Assembly: GCF_030864005.1 (NCBI RefSeq) | Contig: NZ_CP132976.1 | Span: 5,270,001-5,334,000 of the forward strand | Reading direction: 5' to 3' | From: Achromobacter seleniivolatilans | Lineage (GTDB): Bacteria > Pseudomonadota > Gammaproteobacteria > Burkholderiales > Burkholderiaceae_B | DNA length: 64,000 bases | Shown here: positions 1-8,750 of the stretch, one piece after another | How positions within the stretch are numbered: the stretch's first letter is position 1 | Layout: every line of letters starts with the position of its first letter | Notes under the pieces: model-generated | What the model was told of the DNA's origin: nothing | The model's database searches: none | Seen by the model: the letters and a program-made list of their open reading frames with translations, nothing else | Program-made: the position numbers and the translations under genes

Positions 1-232
1 ACAGGGTTTCGATCAGGTTCACATGCGCTTGCGTGCATTCCTCGACAATGGCTTCACGCAGACGGCGGTAATCCAGCACGCTGTGAATGTCGTGGTCGTC
101 AACCGAGCGTTTGATGTCCACGTCGAATTCGGCGTCGACATGCAGGGGCTGGGTGGCGCGGCGCTCGTGTTCAAGGATGCCGATGCGGGCGTCGAGCGCA
201 AGCCCGGAAAGGATAATGCGGCGTGTAGGCAT
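1..232 (-). CDS. folB: Dihydroneopterin aldolase, 3' end cut by window edge
   Basis: Reading leftward from the ATG at 232, the visible 77 residues begin MPTRRIILSGLALDARIGI and continue with the conserved 'IGILEHE' and a later 'SVLDYRRLREAI' segment, as in FolB. The enzyme splits 7,8-dihydroneopterin to 6-hydroxymethyl-dihydropterin and glycolaldehyde in cytosolic folate synthesis. The family is usually about 120 residues, so roughly the last third lies outside the window. The gene is divergent from the oxidoreductase starting at 355. The assignment rests on recognised motifs, not on alignment. Confidence 0.8.
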   Translation of the reverse strand, partial: MPTRRIILSGLALDARIGILEHERRATQPLHVDAEFDVDIKRSVDDHDIHSVLDYRRLREAIVEECTQAHVNLIETL

Positions 233-354
233 GATGAAAACCTGGGTGGGATGCCGGAATTGTAAAGCGACAGCGGATCGGGGGCGGCGCGCTGGCTACA
301 ATTCGGCCATGTCCGGGCGCTCTCGGGGCGCCGGCGCAGTCAATAAGGGGTGAA

Positions 355-1257
355 ATGCAACAGATGCACGATTCGGTCATTGTAGGCGGCGGTCCGGCCG
401 GCGCCTCTTGCGCCCTGTGGCTGGCCAGGCTGGGCTTGTCCCCGCTGTTGGTCGAAGCCGGCCCCCGTTTGGGCGGACTGGGCAATGACAACCCGTTTGT
501 CGATGACTGGATTGCCGTGTTGCCCGGGGTAACCGGGCAGCAAGTGGCGGCCAATATCGATGCCAGCGTGCGGGCGGCCAATGTGCCGCTGCGGCTGGAC
601 ACCCGGGTTTCTGCCGTGCTGCCCTGCAAGGGCGGCATCCAGGCGACGTTGACCGGCTCGGACGGGAGCCAGACCCCGGTGCGCGGCCGTACCCTGGTGA
701 TCGCCTCGGGCGTGCGCGCCAAGGGCTTGCCCGATCACCCGCAAGGGTCGCACTGGCCCGGCGTGCTGATCGGCCCGGGCTCGCCCATCGTTGCGCAGGA
801 CTATTCGGGCCTGTCGGTGGCGGTGCTGGGCGGCGGTGACAACGCGTTCGAGAACTATGTTTATGTACGCAACCGGGGCGCTCGTGCCGTCCACCTGTAT
901 GCCCGCAGCGTTCGCGCCCAGCAGCAATGGGTAACGCGCGCTGGCAGTGAAGGCGTGCGTATCGGCCCGTATAAGGTTGACCCCGCGAACCGCAGCGTAG
1001 ACGGCCGCCAATATGATCTGATTCTGGTCTTTTACGGCTGGGAACCCCAGGCGGCCTTTGCCGACGGACTGCAACTGGCCCGCGACGAACGCGGCTACAT
1101 CCGCACCGATTTTGGTACCGCTGAAACCAGCGTGCCGGATATTTACGCCATCGGCGAAGTCGCGCATCGCATGCACCCGTGCGTGGTGACGTCGATGGCC
1201 GACGGCGTGGTGGCGGCCAAGGCGATCCAGCGGCGCTGGGAGAGGGCGGGGGAATAG
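355..1257 (+). CDS. NAD(P)/FAD-dependent oxidoreductase, thioredoxin-reductase fold
   Basis: This 300-residue protein has an N-terminal FAD-binding dinucleotide motif (VGGGPAGASCALWLARLG, residues about 10-27). A second nucleotide-binding loop, VAVLGGGDNAFE, lies near residues 158-169, and a C-terminal 'IYAIGEV' segment is typical of FAD contact. The layout matches the two-domain thioredoxin-reductase superfamily, but the redox CxxC pair of true thioredoxin reductases is absent. It is therefore more likely a ferredoxin/flavodoxin-NADP reductase-like or uncharacterised flavoprotein. The start at 355 has an AGGGG ribosome-binding site. The next gene downstream is an iron-type regulator, which hints at a role in iron reduction, but that is only contextual. 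Confidence 0.75.
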   Translation: MQQMHDSVIVGGGPAGASCALWLARLGLSPLLVEAGPRLGGLGNDNPFVDDWIAVLPGVTGQQVAANIDASVRAANVPLRLDTRVSAVLPCKGGIQATLTGSDGSQTPVRGRTLVIASGVRAKGLPDHPQGSHWPGVLIGPGSPIVAQDYSGLSVAVLGGGDNAFENYVYVRNRGARAVHLYARSVRAQQQWVTRAGSEGVRIGPYKVDPANRSVDGRQYDLILVFYGWEPQAAFADGLQLARDERGYIRTDFGTAETSVPDIYAIGEVAHRMHPCVVTSMADGVVAAKAIQRRWERAGE

Positions 1258-1299
1258 ACGTACGCCCATTACACGGGGCGCACAGGCCGGGTTGATTTG

Positions 1300-1318
1300 G
1301 GTAATAATAATTATTCTC
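1300..1318. promoter_or_regulatory. Putative Fur box upstream of the AraC-type regulator
   Basis: The 19-mer GGTAATAATAATTATTCTC matches the Fur consensus GATAATGATAATCATTATC at 15 of 19 positions by eye. It lies 22 bases before the ATG at 1340, where a bound repressor would block transcription. It implies iron-regulated expression of the AraC-type regulator. Confidence 0.7.
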
Positions 1319-1339
1319 AAATAAAGCCTGGAACCACCC

Positions 1340-2236
1340 ATGTCTTCCTTGCCCGCCGCCGCTGCGGCGTCTTCCGGCATCGTCGAGCACCACCGCGTTG
1401 ACGCGGCTTTAAGCGTGCCGGGCGGCTACGACGTGCGCGCAGGCGTGTTCCGCCGTGGCGCCACGCAATGGCGCGAAGAAGCGCTGCACCGGGGGCTTAA
1501 AGTCATCATGCTGCACGGGCAGGTGCAAAGCCGCATCGAAGACCGGGCGCCCATGCGTCTGAGCGGCTCCACGCTGTTTCTGGCCTGGAATACCGGGCAG
1601 GCGCAGGGCGCCGACGCTTTCGAGGCGGGTGTGGAGCAGCAATACACCATGGTCAGCCTGCCAGAGACGTCGCTTTGGCCTGAGCTGGGCGTAGACCCCG
1701 ATTTCTTCCAACAACTGGACCCCCAGGGCGGCACCGGCCGGCCCGTGGTCTGGCATGGCGCTGCCGGACGCGAAGCTCGCCGCATCGCTGATCAGGTGCG
1801 CGCCTGCGCCTACGACGGCGCGGCGCGCAGCCTCTACCTGGCGGCCAAGGGCCTGGAACTGGCCGCGATGGCGCTGGCGCAGGCGGGACAGGCGCGCATC
1901 GAACCCCGCGTTCCACAGGCTGCGGCCCGCGAGTTGGACGCGGCGCACGAGGCCCGCCGGCGTCTGCTGGCGGATCTGCGCCAGGTGCCCGCCGCTGCGG
2001 CATTGGCGCGCGACCTGGGCGTACACACCCGCAAGCTCGATCAGGCATTCAAGCGCGCCTTTGGCGTCAGCATGGCGCGATGCGTGCAAGAGGCGCGGCT
2101 CATCCGCGGCCGGGATCTGATTTTGAATGGCGGCTTGAGCGTGTCGGAAGCCGCCTGGCATGTGGGCTACGCGCCCGCGCATTTCTCGGTGGCGTTTCGC
2201 CGTCATTTCAACGCCAGCCCCAGCGCACTGCGATAA
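1340..2236 (+). CDS. AraC/XylS-family transcriptional regulator, probably siderophore related
   Basis: The 298-residue protein has a C-terminal double helix-turn-helix (about residues 205-295). It includes 'ALARDLGVHTRKLDQAFKR' for the first helix pair and 'LSVSEAAWHVGYAPAHFSVA' for the second, ending with the usual '..FRRHFNASPSALR'. The N-terminal half has no recognised catalytic motif and is presumably the effector-sensing part, as in PchR-type regulators that respond to ferric siderophores. A Fur box directly upstream and a TonB siderophore receptor 2 kb downstream support an iron-acquisition role. The effector is unknown. Confidence 0.75.
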   Translation: MSSLPAAAAASSGIVEHHRVDAALSVPGGYDVRAGVFRRGATQWREEALHRGLKVIMLHGQVQSRIEDRAPMRLSGSTLFLAWNTGQAQGADAFEAGVEQQYTMVSLPETSLWPELGVDPDFFQQLDPQGGTGRPVVWHGAAGREARRIADQVRACAYDGAARSLYLAAKGLELAAMALAQAGQARIEPRVPQAAARELDAAHEARRRLLADLRQVPAAAALARDLGVHTRKLDQAFKRAFGVSMARCVQEARLIRGRDLILNGGLSVSEAAWHVGYAPAHFSVAFRRHFNASPSALR

Positions 2237-2256
2237 CAGGCGAGCTCTGCGTGTCG

Positions 2257-3054
2257 TCAGCGCGCTGGCAGAAACGTCAGCACTGCCTCCATGAATTCTG
2301 CGGGCCGTTCCACATTGGACAGATGCACGGCGGGCAGCTCCAGCAGACTGGCGCCTGGCACGGTGGCCGCGATCAGTGCGCCATGGCTGGCGGCCGTTAC
2401 CGTGTCATCGCGGCCCGCAATCACCAGCGTCGGATTCGGAATCAACGCGATCGTGCGCCGTAAGTCCGTGTCGCGCACCGCGGCGAAGGCGCCCGCCAAT
2501 CCGTGGGGGTCAGTGGCAAGCAGCATGGCGCGGAAGGTGTCGATGACAGGTCCGCCAGCCCGTAGCATTCGCGCCGGAAACCAGTTGCCCAAAAACATCT
2601 CGGCAGTCTCATTCATGTCCGGCGCGCTCAGGGTCGCGGCGATGCGTTCGTCCCATTGTGGCGCCGGTCCCAGATAGGAAGACGTGTTGGCCAGAATCAA
2701 ATGGCCGATCCTGCCGGGCGCATGTATGCCCAGCCATTGGCCGATGATGCCGCCCAGCGACAAGCCCAGGAAGTGCGCGCGCGGGATGTGCAACGCGTCC
2801 AGCAGCTCGATCACGTCGCGGCCCAGGCGGTCCATTGAATAGGCGCCTGCCGGAACCTCCGACCCGCCATGCCCGCGCGTGTCATAACGCAGCACCCGAT
2901 ACCGCTTGGAAAGCGCCGCGATCTGGCCGTCCCACATGTGCAGCGTGGTGGCGATGGAGTTCGACAGCGCCAGCACGGGCAGACTGGCGTCCCCGTCAAA
3001 CCGGTAGGCAATGCGGACGCCATCGCCCGTGGTGAAAAAAGAGAGGTCTTGCAT
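2257..3054 (-). CDS. Alpha/beta-hydrolase, 3-oxoadipate enol-lactonase-like
   Basis: The 265-residue protein starts MQDLSFFTTGDGVRIAYRF. It carries the nucleophile elbow G-L-S-L-G-G in 'HFLGLSLGGIIGQ', an acidic residue in 'VIAGRDDTVTA' and a C-terminal histidine in 'PAVHLSNVERP', giving a complete Ser-Asp-His triad. Length and layout fit PcaD-type enol-lactone hydrolases of the beta-ketoadipate pathway, but many hydrolases share this pattern and no other pca gene is adjacent. An upstream in-frame extension to 3444 overlaps the divergent LysR gene and is not credible. It is transcribed divergently from that regulator, its probable controller. Confidence 0.7.
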   Translation of the reverse strand: MQDLSFFTTGDGVRIAYRFDGDASLPVLALSNSIATTLHMWDGQIAALSKRYRVLRYDTRGHGGSEVPAGAYSMDRLGRDVIELLDALHIPRAHFLGLSLGGIIGQWLGIHAPGRIGHLILANTSSYLGPAPQWDERIAATLSAPDMNETAEMFLGNWFPARMLRAGGPVIDTFRAMLLATDPHGLAGAFAAVRDTDLRRTIALIPNPTLVIAGRDDTVTAASHGALIAATVPGASLLELPAVHLSNVERPAEFMEAVLTFLPAR

Positions 3055-3118
3055 GAGGGTGCGCCTGGGAGGTGGATGATGATGCAAATCGTAGTTGCGG
3101 CGCCTTCGATAAAAAATT

Positions 3119-3140
3119 ACAAAGTTTGCACAGTCTTTGT
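3119..3140. promoter_or_regulatory. Inverted repeat, likely LysR-type operator
   Basis: ACAAAG-N10-CTTTGT is a perfect dyad in the short space between the divergent hydrolase (start 3054) and LysR gene (start 3154). LysR-type regulators commonly bind such interrupted dyads (T-N11-A type) to control the divergent neighbour and themselves. Confidence 0.55.
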
Positions 3141-3153
3141 CGGAAAAGCAGAC

Positions 3154-4056
3154 ATGAGCGATTTCACTTTGCATGACTTGCAGTGCTTTGACGCCGTGGT
3201 GCGCGGGGGCGGATTCCAGGCGGCGGCGCTGGCCTTGAACCGGTCCCATCCGGCCGTGTTCGCCGCGGTTGCCAAGCTGGAGCGCCAACTGGACCTGACG
3301 CTGCTGGACCGAGGCGGCTACCGGGTGCGCTTGACCCCTGCCGGAGTATCGTTTCATCGACGCGCGCAAGGGCTGCTGCGCGAGCTTGACGGTCTGCACG
3401 CGCACGCGGCCCAGTTGGCGATGGGAGAAGAAAGCGAGCTGCATGTGGTGATTGGCGATCTTTGCCCACGGCCGCGCATGTTGGGCCTGCTTAGCCGATT
3501 TTTCTCACAGTGTCCGGCGACGCGCTTGCACTTGCATTTCGAGGCCGTAGGCGGCCCAGAGGAACGCTTGCTGGATGGCGAGGCAGACCTGATCCTGCAC
3601 CGCGTCGATAAGCGTGATCCCCGCATCGAATGGCTGGATCTGGAAAAAGTGCCTTTTCTTCCCGTGGCGGCCCCGGGTTTTCTACCCGCGTCCGCCGGCC
3701 GCATCATCAAACCCGCGTTGCTGCGCGATTACACGCAGTGCGTCATGCGTGACACCTCGCGCCATACGCCGGAACGCGGCTACTTCGTGATCGAGGGTGC
3801 GCATCAATGCACGGTGGCCGACCAGCTCATGAAAAAGGAAGTCATTTTGCAAGGCATGGGGTGGGGTCATCTACCGCGTTTTCTGATCGAAGAAGAGCTG
3901 CGTGATGGGCGGTTGCTGTCCATTGCCAATCGCTATCTGCCCGGCAGTGTCGAGGAACTGGTGGCTGCAAGACGCAGTGACCGGCCGCAAGGGCCTGTGT
4001 TGAGCCGCTTGTGGGCATATCTGGAAGCGGCACAGAGCAAAAACCGAAAGCCTTAA
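3154..4056 (+). CDS. LysR-family transcriptional regulator
   Basis: The protein has 300 residues. The N-terminal winged helix-turn-helix reads 'LHDLQCFDAVVRGGGFQAAA' followed by 'RSHPAVFAAVAKLERQL' and 'LLDRGGYRVRLTPAG', the standard LysR layout. The remaining two thirds form the periplasmic-binding-protein-like effector domain. The ATG at 3154 was chosen because it gives the canonical N-terminus; longer in-frame starts run through the divergent promoter. It probably regulates the divergent hydrolase at 2257-3054. The inducer is unknown. Confidence 0.85.
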   Translation: MSDFTLHDLQCFDAVVRGGGFQAAALALNRSHPAVFAAVAKLERQLDLTLLDRGGYRVRLTPAGVSFHRRAQGLLRELDGLHAHAAQLAMGEESELHVVIGDLCPRPRMLGLLSRFFSQCPATRLHLHFEAVGGPEERLLDGEADLILHRVDKRDPRIEWLDLEKVPFLPVAAPGFLPASAGRIIKPALLRDYTQCVMRDTSRHTPERGYFVIEGAHQCTVADQLMKKEVILQGMGWGHLPRFLIEEELRDGRLLSIANRYLPGSVEELVAARRSDRPQGPVLSRLWAYLEAAQSKNRKP

Positions 4057-4100
4057 TCCGGAAATCGAAAGCCTTTTCGATTGCCCGCCGTGCTCCCGTT

Positions 4101-4119
4101 GAAGATGATTATCAGTCTT
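4101..4119. promoter_or_regulatory. Weak putative Fur box upstream of TonB receptor
   Basis: GAAGATGATTATCAGTCTT keeps the central ATGAT-ATCA core of the Fur consensus (about 13 of 19 positions by eye). It is 29 bases before the receptor's GTG start. Position and function of the downstream gene make it plausible. Confidence 0.5.
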
Positions 4120-4147
4120 ATTTAACGGGCAAGATCCGGAGGGAATT

Positions 4148-6391
4148 GTGGGCATCAAGACACGTGGCGGCCGAGCGCGGCCAGCGCGGCGGGGCAGGGA
4201 AGTCCAACAGAGGCGGGGGAGCGCGGGCCGGACAATCTGGTGGGGGCGCAGCGCCGTGGCATTGACTCTGTTTACGGCTGCGGCAAGCGCGCAGGACGCT
4301 GCAATGCTCGCGCCCGTCACGGTACAGGGCGATGCCGAGGGTGTGACCGAAGGCAGTCAGTCGTATACCGCGCCCAGTGTCACCATCGGCGGCAAACTGC
4401 CGTTGTCATTGCGTGAGATTCCACAGTCGGTGTCGGTCATCACGCGCCAGCGCATAGAAGATCAAAACCTGAACTCGCTGGAAGATGCGATGGCGCAGAC
4501 GCCCGGCATCACCATCGATCTGGCGGCCACAGCGGCGATTCCGCAGTTCTATTCACGCGGATTCCAGATTGAGTATTTTCAGTATGACGGCGTACCTATG
4601 CAGACAGGCGGCGCGTCATGGGCGCAGCCCGACCTGTTCATGTTCGACCACGTAGAGCTGCTGCGCGGCGCGGCGGGCCTTTTCAATGGCGCGGGGCAAC
4701 CGGGGGGCGTCATCAATCTGGTGCGTAAACGTCCCACGCGCGAATTTCAATTCTCCGGCTCCGCCAGCGCCGGTTCCTGGGACAACTATCGCGGTGAGGT
4801 GGACTTATCGTCGCCGCTGAACGCCTCGGGCTCGGTGCGAGGCCGCGTGGCGACCGCTCAGGAAGATCGCAAGTATTTCTACGATGTCGCCAATTCGCAG
4901 AAGCAGGCCTACTACGGCATTCTGGAAGCGGACCTCACGCCCGACACCTTGCTGACCTTGGGCGGCAGCTATCAGAAGCGCGATTGGTTGCCCTTCATGA
5001 TGCAGATGCCACGCTACAAGGACGGCGGTGATCTGGGTTTGACGCGCGGCACTTATCTGGGCGCTGACTGGAACCGGTGGAATTTTGAGAACACTCAGGT
5101 GTTCGCCGAACTGGCGCACAAGTTCTCGCCGGACTGGACGGTCAAACTCAACGTCAATCAGGCTGAAGAAACCAGCAAACTGAAATACGCCTACGTGCGT
5201 GGCGCGGTAGACAGGACGACCGGCATGGGGCCGCGCCTGTACGGGGGCGGCAACCAGTACCGCAATCAGCAACTGGGCATCGATCTGATGGTGACGGGCG
5301 CGTTCGAAGCGCTGGGCCGCCGCCACGAGCTGGTGGTGGGCGGCAACTGGTACGACCGCAGCGCGCGGTCGTACAACGCCTATGCGCTGCCTGGTTTTCC
5401 AGCGCAGCCGGTGGATGTTTTCCACTATGACGTCAATGATTACCCCGAACCGGCCGATCCTAAATGGGGCAGCAAGAGCGACGTGAAAACGCGTCAATCC
5501 GGCGTCTACGCGATGACCCGCCTGAAGGTCGCAGATCCGCTGACGGTCGTGCTGGGCACGCGCATGAGCTGGTGGCGCACGCAAAGCGAAAACCTGATGA
5601 CAGGCGTGACCGGTCCTGCCGTCACCGAGCATGGCCGCATGACGCCATACGCCGGTCTGGTCTACGACATCGACAACCATTGGACCGCCTACGCCAGCTA
5701 TGCCGACATCTTCCGCGTGCAAAGCGATTTGCGCACGGCGGATGGCGGATCGCTGCCGCCGGTGGTTGGCTCCAACTATGAGGCGGGCTTGAAAAGCGAA
5801 TGGCTGGACGGCCGCTTGAATACCTCGTTCGCGCTGTTCCGCATCACCGAACGCAACCGGGCGCAAAGCGACCCCAACTATCCGGAAGTGGGCGACTGCT
5901 GCTACCAGTCCAGCGGCCAGGTACGCAGCCAGGGCATCGAGGCCGAAGTGTCTGGCCGTCTGGCGCCAGGCTGGGAAGTGTCAGGCGGCTACACCTTCAA
6001 CACGACGCGTTATCTGAAAGATGCCGAGAACGGCGGGGCGCCATTCCGCACTTTTACGCCCAAGCACATCTTCCAGCTGTGGACGACTTATCAACTGCCC
6101 GGCCAGTGGAACCGTTGGAGTGTCGGCGGCGGCGTCAATGTGAAAAGCGGCGTCTACACCGAAAGCGCAGTGCAGGGCCCGGTCAGCGGCAGTTCTGTGC
6201 GCGTGAATCAAGGCGGCTACGCCATCTGGAATGCGCGTTTGGGCTATCGCGTCAGCGACCACGTGTCGCTCGGGCTGAACGTGAACAACCTGTTCGACAA
6301 GGTCTATTACCAGCGGCTGGGCAATGCCGATATGGGCAATGCCTATGGCGAACCGCGCAGCGTCATGTTGAACATGCGCGTCAAGTATTGA
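4148..6391 (+). CDS. TonB-dependent siderophore receptor
   Basis: The 747-residue outer-membrane protein starts at a GTG preceded by GGAGG. It has a basic N-terminus, a hydrophobic signal segment ('SAVALTLFTAAASAQDA'), then a plug domain with 'LREIPQSVSVITRQRIED' and 'DAMAQTPGITID'. A 22-strand-type barrel follows, ending in 'NVNNLFDKVYYQR' and a terminal aromatic (VKY). This is the FhuE/FpvA-type siderophore receptor layout, lacking the extra N-terminal signalling domain of transducer receptors. The ferri-siderophore cannot be read from sequence. A Fur-like site precedes it and a small exported protein follows 20 bases later. Confidence 0.9.
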   Translation: MGIKTRGGRARPARRGREVQQRRGSAGRTIWWGRSAVALTLFTAAASAQDAAMLAPVTVQGDAEGVTEGSQSYTAPSVTIGGKLPLSLREIPQSVSVITRQRIEDQNLNSLEDAMAQTPGITIDLAATAAIPQFYSRGFQIEYFQYDGVPMQTGGASWAQPDLFMFDHVELLRGAAGLFNGAGQPGGVINLVRKRPTREFQFSGSASAGSWDNYRGEVDLSSPLNASGSVRGRVATAQEDRKYFYDVANSQKQAYYGILEADLTPDTLLTLGGSYQKRDWLPFMMQMPRYKDGGDLGLTRGTYLGADWNRWNFENTQVFAELAHKFSPDWTVKLNVNQAEETSKLKYAYVRGAVDRTTGMGPRLYGGGNQYRNQQLGIDLMVTGAFEALGRRHELVVGGNWYDRSARSYNAYALPGFPAQPVDVFHYDVNDYPEPADPKWGSKSDVKTRQSGVYAMTRLKVADPLTVVLGTRMSWWRTQSENLMTGVTGPAVTEHGRMTPYAGLVYDIDNHWTAYASYADIFRVQSDLRTADGGSLPPVVGSNYEAGLKSEWLDGRLNTSFALFRITERNRAQSDPNYPEVGDCCYQSSGQVRSQGIEAEVSGRLAPGWEVSGGYTFNTTRYLKDAENGGAPFRTFTPKHIFQLWTTYQLPGQWNRWSVGGGVNVKSGVYTESAVQGPVSGSSVRVNQGGYAIWNARLGYRVSDHVSLGLNVNNLFDKVYYQRLGNADMGNAYGEPRSVMLNMRVKY

Positions 6392-6411
6392 AGTCACTCA
6401 GGAGAACAACG

Positions 6412-6957
6412 ATGAAGACTGTCTTGCAACAGGCGCTGCGCGCCGCCGCTTTGAGCGCGCTGCTGTGCGCGGGCCATGCCGCACTGGCGGCAGACGCAGC
6501 GCCTGCCGCAGCCAACGCCGTGCAGGCGGCTGCCGTCTGGCCGGCGGGTGAATACCGCTGGGCGATAGACGATGGCCACGGCGAACCGCCGTACACCTTG
6601 CGTCTGTACATGCAGCCGCTGCCCACCGGCGACTACGCGCTGACCGGCAGCCTGCTGCTGGACGATGCGGAACTGGGTGCGCACGGCTCTGCACGCGTCC
6701 GCGATGGCAAGCTGATCCTGGATCTGACCGCCAGCGGCGGTGTCTTGCAAGCGCCTATGGAAGAGGACAAGCGGCGCTTGTATCCCAAGGGCAAAGCGCC
6801 TGAACGGGTGGACTCAGCCGGTTTCGCGACGATGCGCGTATTGCTGGACCCCGCCACGTTGGGCGGTGTGGTGCAGCGTTACCAGACCAATGTGATGACG
6901 GGGCATCTGGTGCAGGGCCCGATGTACGCCAACAGCGTGATCCGCCGTTTGCCGTAG
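6412..6957 (+). CDS. Exported protein of unknown function, downstream of TonB receptor
   Basis: The 181-residue protein has a clear signal peptide (MKTVLQQALRAAALSALLCA, then GHAALAADA), so it is periplasmic or outer-membrane associated. The mature part is compact and predicted mostly beta: 'YRWAIDDGHGEPPYTLRLY', 'GDYALTGSLLLDD'. I do not recognise a family. It follows the receptor by 20 bases with a GGAG ribosome-binding site and is probably co-transcribed with it, so a role in the same uptake process is a reasonable but unproven guess. Confidence 0.7.
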   Translation: MKTVLQQALRAAALSALLCAGHAALAADAAPAAANAVQAAAVWPAGEYRWAIDDGHGEPPYTLRLYMQPLPTGDYALTGSLLLDDAELGAHGSARVRDGKLILDLTASGGVLQAPMEEDKRRLYPKGKAPERVDSAGFATMRVLLDPATLGGVVQRYQTNVMTGHLVQGPMYANSVIRRLP

Positions 6958-6979
6958 CGGCGCTGGCTGATACAAGACA

Positions 6980-7020
6980 GCTTCGCCTGCCTTTCCTGCG
7001 CCGTTAAGCGCAGGCGAAGC
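6980..7020. repeat. Inverted repeat after the receptor operon
   Basis: GCTTCGCCTGC (6980-6990) pairs perfectly with GCAGGCGAAGC (7010-7020). A competing inner stem, CCTGCGC/GCGCAGG, lies at 6995-7014. No T-run follows, so it is a stem-loop of uncertain function: a weak terminator or mRNA 3' end. Confidence 0.5.
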
Positions 7021-7114
7021 CCGTCCTCCAGATTGCAGAATAGGCATTTGCCCACGCTGCATACACACTCCTTCCCACAAGTTGATCAATCAATGATCAC
7101 GGTGGGAGACAAGC

Positions 7115-8083
7115 ATGTTGCATCCGTATCGCTGGCTGGCTGCCGGCGCAATGGCTATTGCCATGACGAACGCTGCTCACGCAGCCTGGCCGGAACGGCC
7201 CATCACCCTCATCATTCCGGCGGCGCCGGGCGGCACAACCGACATCGCCGCGCGTCTGATCGCGGACAAGCTCGGCGCCAAGCTGGGCCAGCAGGTCATT
7301 GTTGAGAACCGGGCAGGCGCCGCGGGCATCATCGGCGCGCAGACCCTGGCGCGCGCCAAGCCCGATGGCTACACCTTGCTGATGGGCAACATTGGCCCCA
7401 ACGCCATCAACTACGCGCTGTACAAGACGCTGCCCTACAAGCCCGCTGACTTTGCACCCGTGACGCTCGTGATCTCGGTGCCCAATGTGCTGGTGGTCAA
7501 TGAGGCCTCGTCCGTGCGCACCGTGGCGGACCTGCTGGCGCAGGCCAGACAGGACCCCGCCAAAGTGTCTTTCGGCAGCTCGGGCGCAGGCCAGTCGCCG
7601 CACTTGTCAGCCGAACTCTTCAAGCAGCGCGCCGGTATTCCCGGCACGCACATCCCCTACAAGGGAGCCGGCCCCGCCGTGGCTGCGCTGTTGGGCCAGC
7701 AGTTCACATTCATGATCGACAACCTGCCCAGTTCCATGCCGTACATCCAGTCCGGCAAGTTGCGTGCACTGGCCGTCACCAGCGACCACCGCTTGGCCGA
7801 ATTGCCGGATGTGCCGACCATGGCCGAAGCGGGCGTCAAAGACATGGTGGTCACCGCCTGGTTCGGGCTGGTCGCGCCTGCGGGCACGCCGGACGAGGTC
7901 ATCGGCAAGCTCTATGCCGCGACGCGCGACGTCGTGCGCAGTCCCGACATCAGCGGCCGTTTCAAGGCCATGGGCGGGCAGGCGGGCGGCACGACACCCG
8001 CGGAATTCTCGGCGTTCATTGACCAGGAGCGCGCTCGCTGGAAGCAGATCGTGGACGCGGCCGGACTGGTACAGGAGCAATAA
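7115..8083 (+). CDS. Bug-family (TctC-like) periplasmic substrate-binding receptor
   Basis: The 322-residue protein has a signal peptide ending near 'TNAAHAAWPERPI'. The mature start 'WPERPITLIIPAAPGG' and the motifs 'ARAKPDGYTLLMG', 'GIPGTHIPYKGAGPAV' and 'FMIDNLPSSMPYIQSGKLRA' are diagnostic of Bug receptors, which are greatly expanded in Bordetella and relatives. They bind small carboxylates or amides in the periplasm. It is followed without a gap by the CoA-transferase genes, which suggests the ligand is an organic acid activated as a CoA ester. Confidence 0.9.
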   Translation: MLHPYRWLAAGAMAIAMTNAAHAAWPERPITLIIPAAPGGTTDIAARLIADKLGAKLGQQVIVENRAGAAGIIGAQTLARAKPDGYTLLMGNIGPNAINYALYKTLPYKPADFAPVTLVISVPNVLVVNEASSVRTVADLLAQARQDPAKVSFGSSGAGQSPHLSAELFKQRAGIPGTHIPYKGAGPAVAALLGQQFTFMIDNLPSSMPYIQSGKLRALAVTSDHRLAELPDVPTMAEAGVKDMVVTAWFGLVAPAGTPDEVIGKLYAATRDVVRSPDISGRFKAMGGQAGGTTPAEFSAFIDQERARWKQIVDAAGLVQEQ

Positions 8084-8749
8084 GTGATCGACAAGATTCA
8101 AGCATCCATGGCCGAAGCCGTGGCGGTCATTCCCGATGGCGCCTCGGTGCTGGTGGGCGGTTTTGGCGAGGCGGGCGTGCCTTATGAACTGCTGCAATGC
8201 CTGGCCGATACGGGGCGGCGCGATCTGACCATCATTTCCAACAACGCCGGTACGTTCGAACGCGGTATTGCCGCGCTGCTGGTCCGCAAGCAGGTCAAGA
8301 AAATCATCTGCTCGCATCCGCGTCCGCCCAATTCCGATGCCTTCGCGCGCGCTTACCGGGCGGGCGAAGTCGAGCTGGAGTGTGTGCCCCAGGGCACGCT
8401 GGCCGAGCGCCTGCGCGCTGCTGGCGCGGGCCTTGGGCCGTTCTATACGCCCACTGGCTACGGCACCGAACTGGCGCAAGGCCGCCATCAGGAAGTGATC
8501 GGCGGCGTGGGTTATGTGCTGGAACACCCTTTGCGCGGCGATTACGCGCTGATTCGCGCGCATTTGGGCGACCGCTGGGGCAACCTGATGTACCGGCACG
8601 CCGCGCGCAACTTCAATCCGGTGATGTGCATGGCGGCAGGCCACGCTATCGCTCAGGTCGACGAGGTCGTGCCGCTGGGATCGTTTGTGCCCGAGCAGGT
8701 CATGACGCAAGGCATCTTTGTGAAGTCCGTGGTGCGGGTGGAGGCCTGA
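8084..8749 (+). CDS. 3-oxoacid-type CoA transferase, subunit A
   Basis: The 221-residue protein starts at a GTG immediately after the stop of the upstream Bug gene. It shows the CoA-transferase family I signature 'DGASVLVGGFGEAGVP' near residues 18-33. This subunit contributes the CoA-binding part of heterodimeric enzymes that move CoA between an acyl-CoA (often succinyl-CoA) and a free acid. Substrate specificity (acetoacetate, 3-oxoadipate or other) cannot be read from sequence. It is co-transcribed with subunit B one base downstream. Confidence 0.85.
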   Translation: MIDKIQASMAEAVAVIPDGASVLVGGFGEAGVPYELLQCLADTGRRDLTIISNNAGTFERGIAALLVRKQVKKIICSHPRPPNSDAFARAYRAGEVELECVPQGTLAERLRAAGAGLGPFYTPTGYGTELAQGRHQEVIGGVGYVLEHPLRGDYALIRAHLGDRWGNLMYRHAARNFNPVMCMAAGHAIAQVDEVVPLGSFVPEQVMTQGIFVKSVVRVEA

Positions 8750-8750
8750 T

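Noticed and set aside
340..1393. Long open frames (338-346 codons) on the minus strand opposite the oxidoreductase
   Set aside because: Arg/Gly/Ala-rich shadow translations of a clear plus-strand flavoprotein; a high-GC artefact.
5800..6411. Open frame running from inside the TonB receptor into the small exported protein gene
   Set aside because: Only the part from 6412 with its signal peptide is real; the upstream part is an out-of-frame reading of the receptor.
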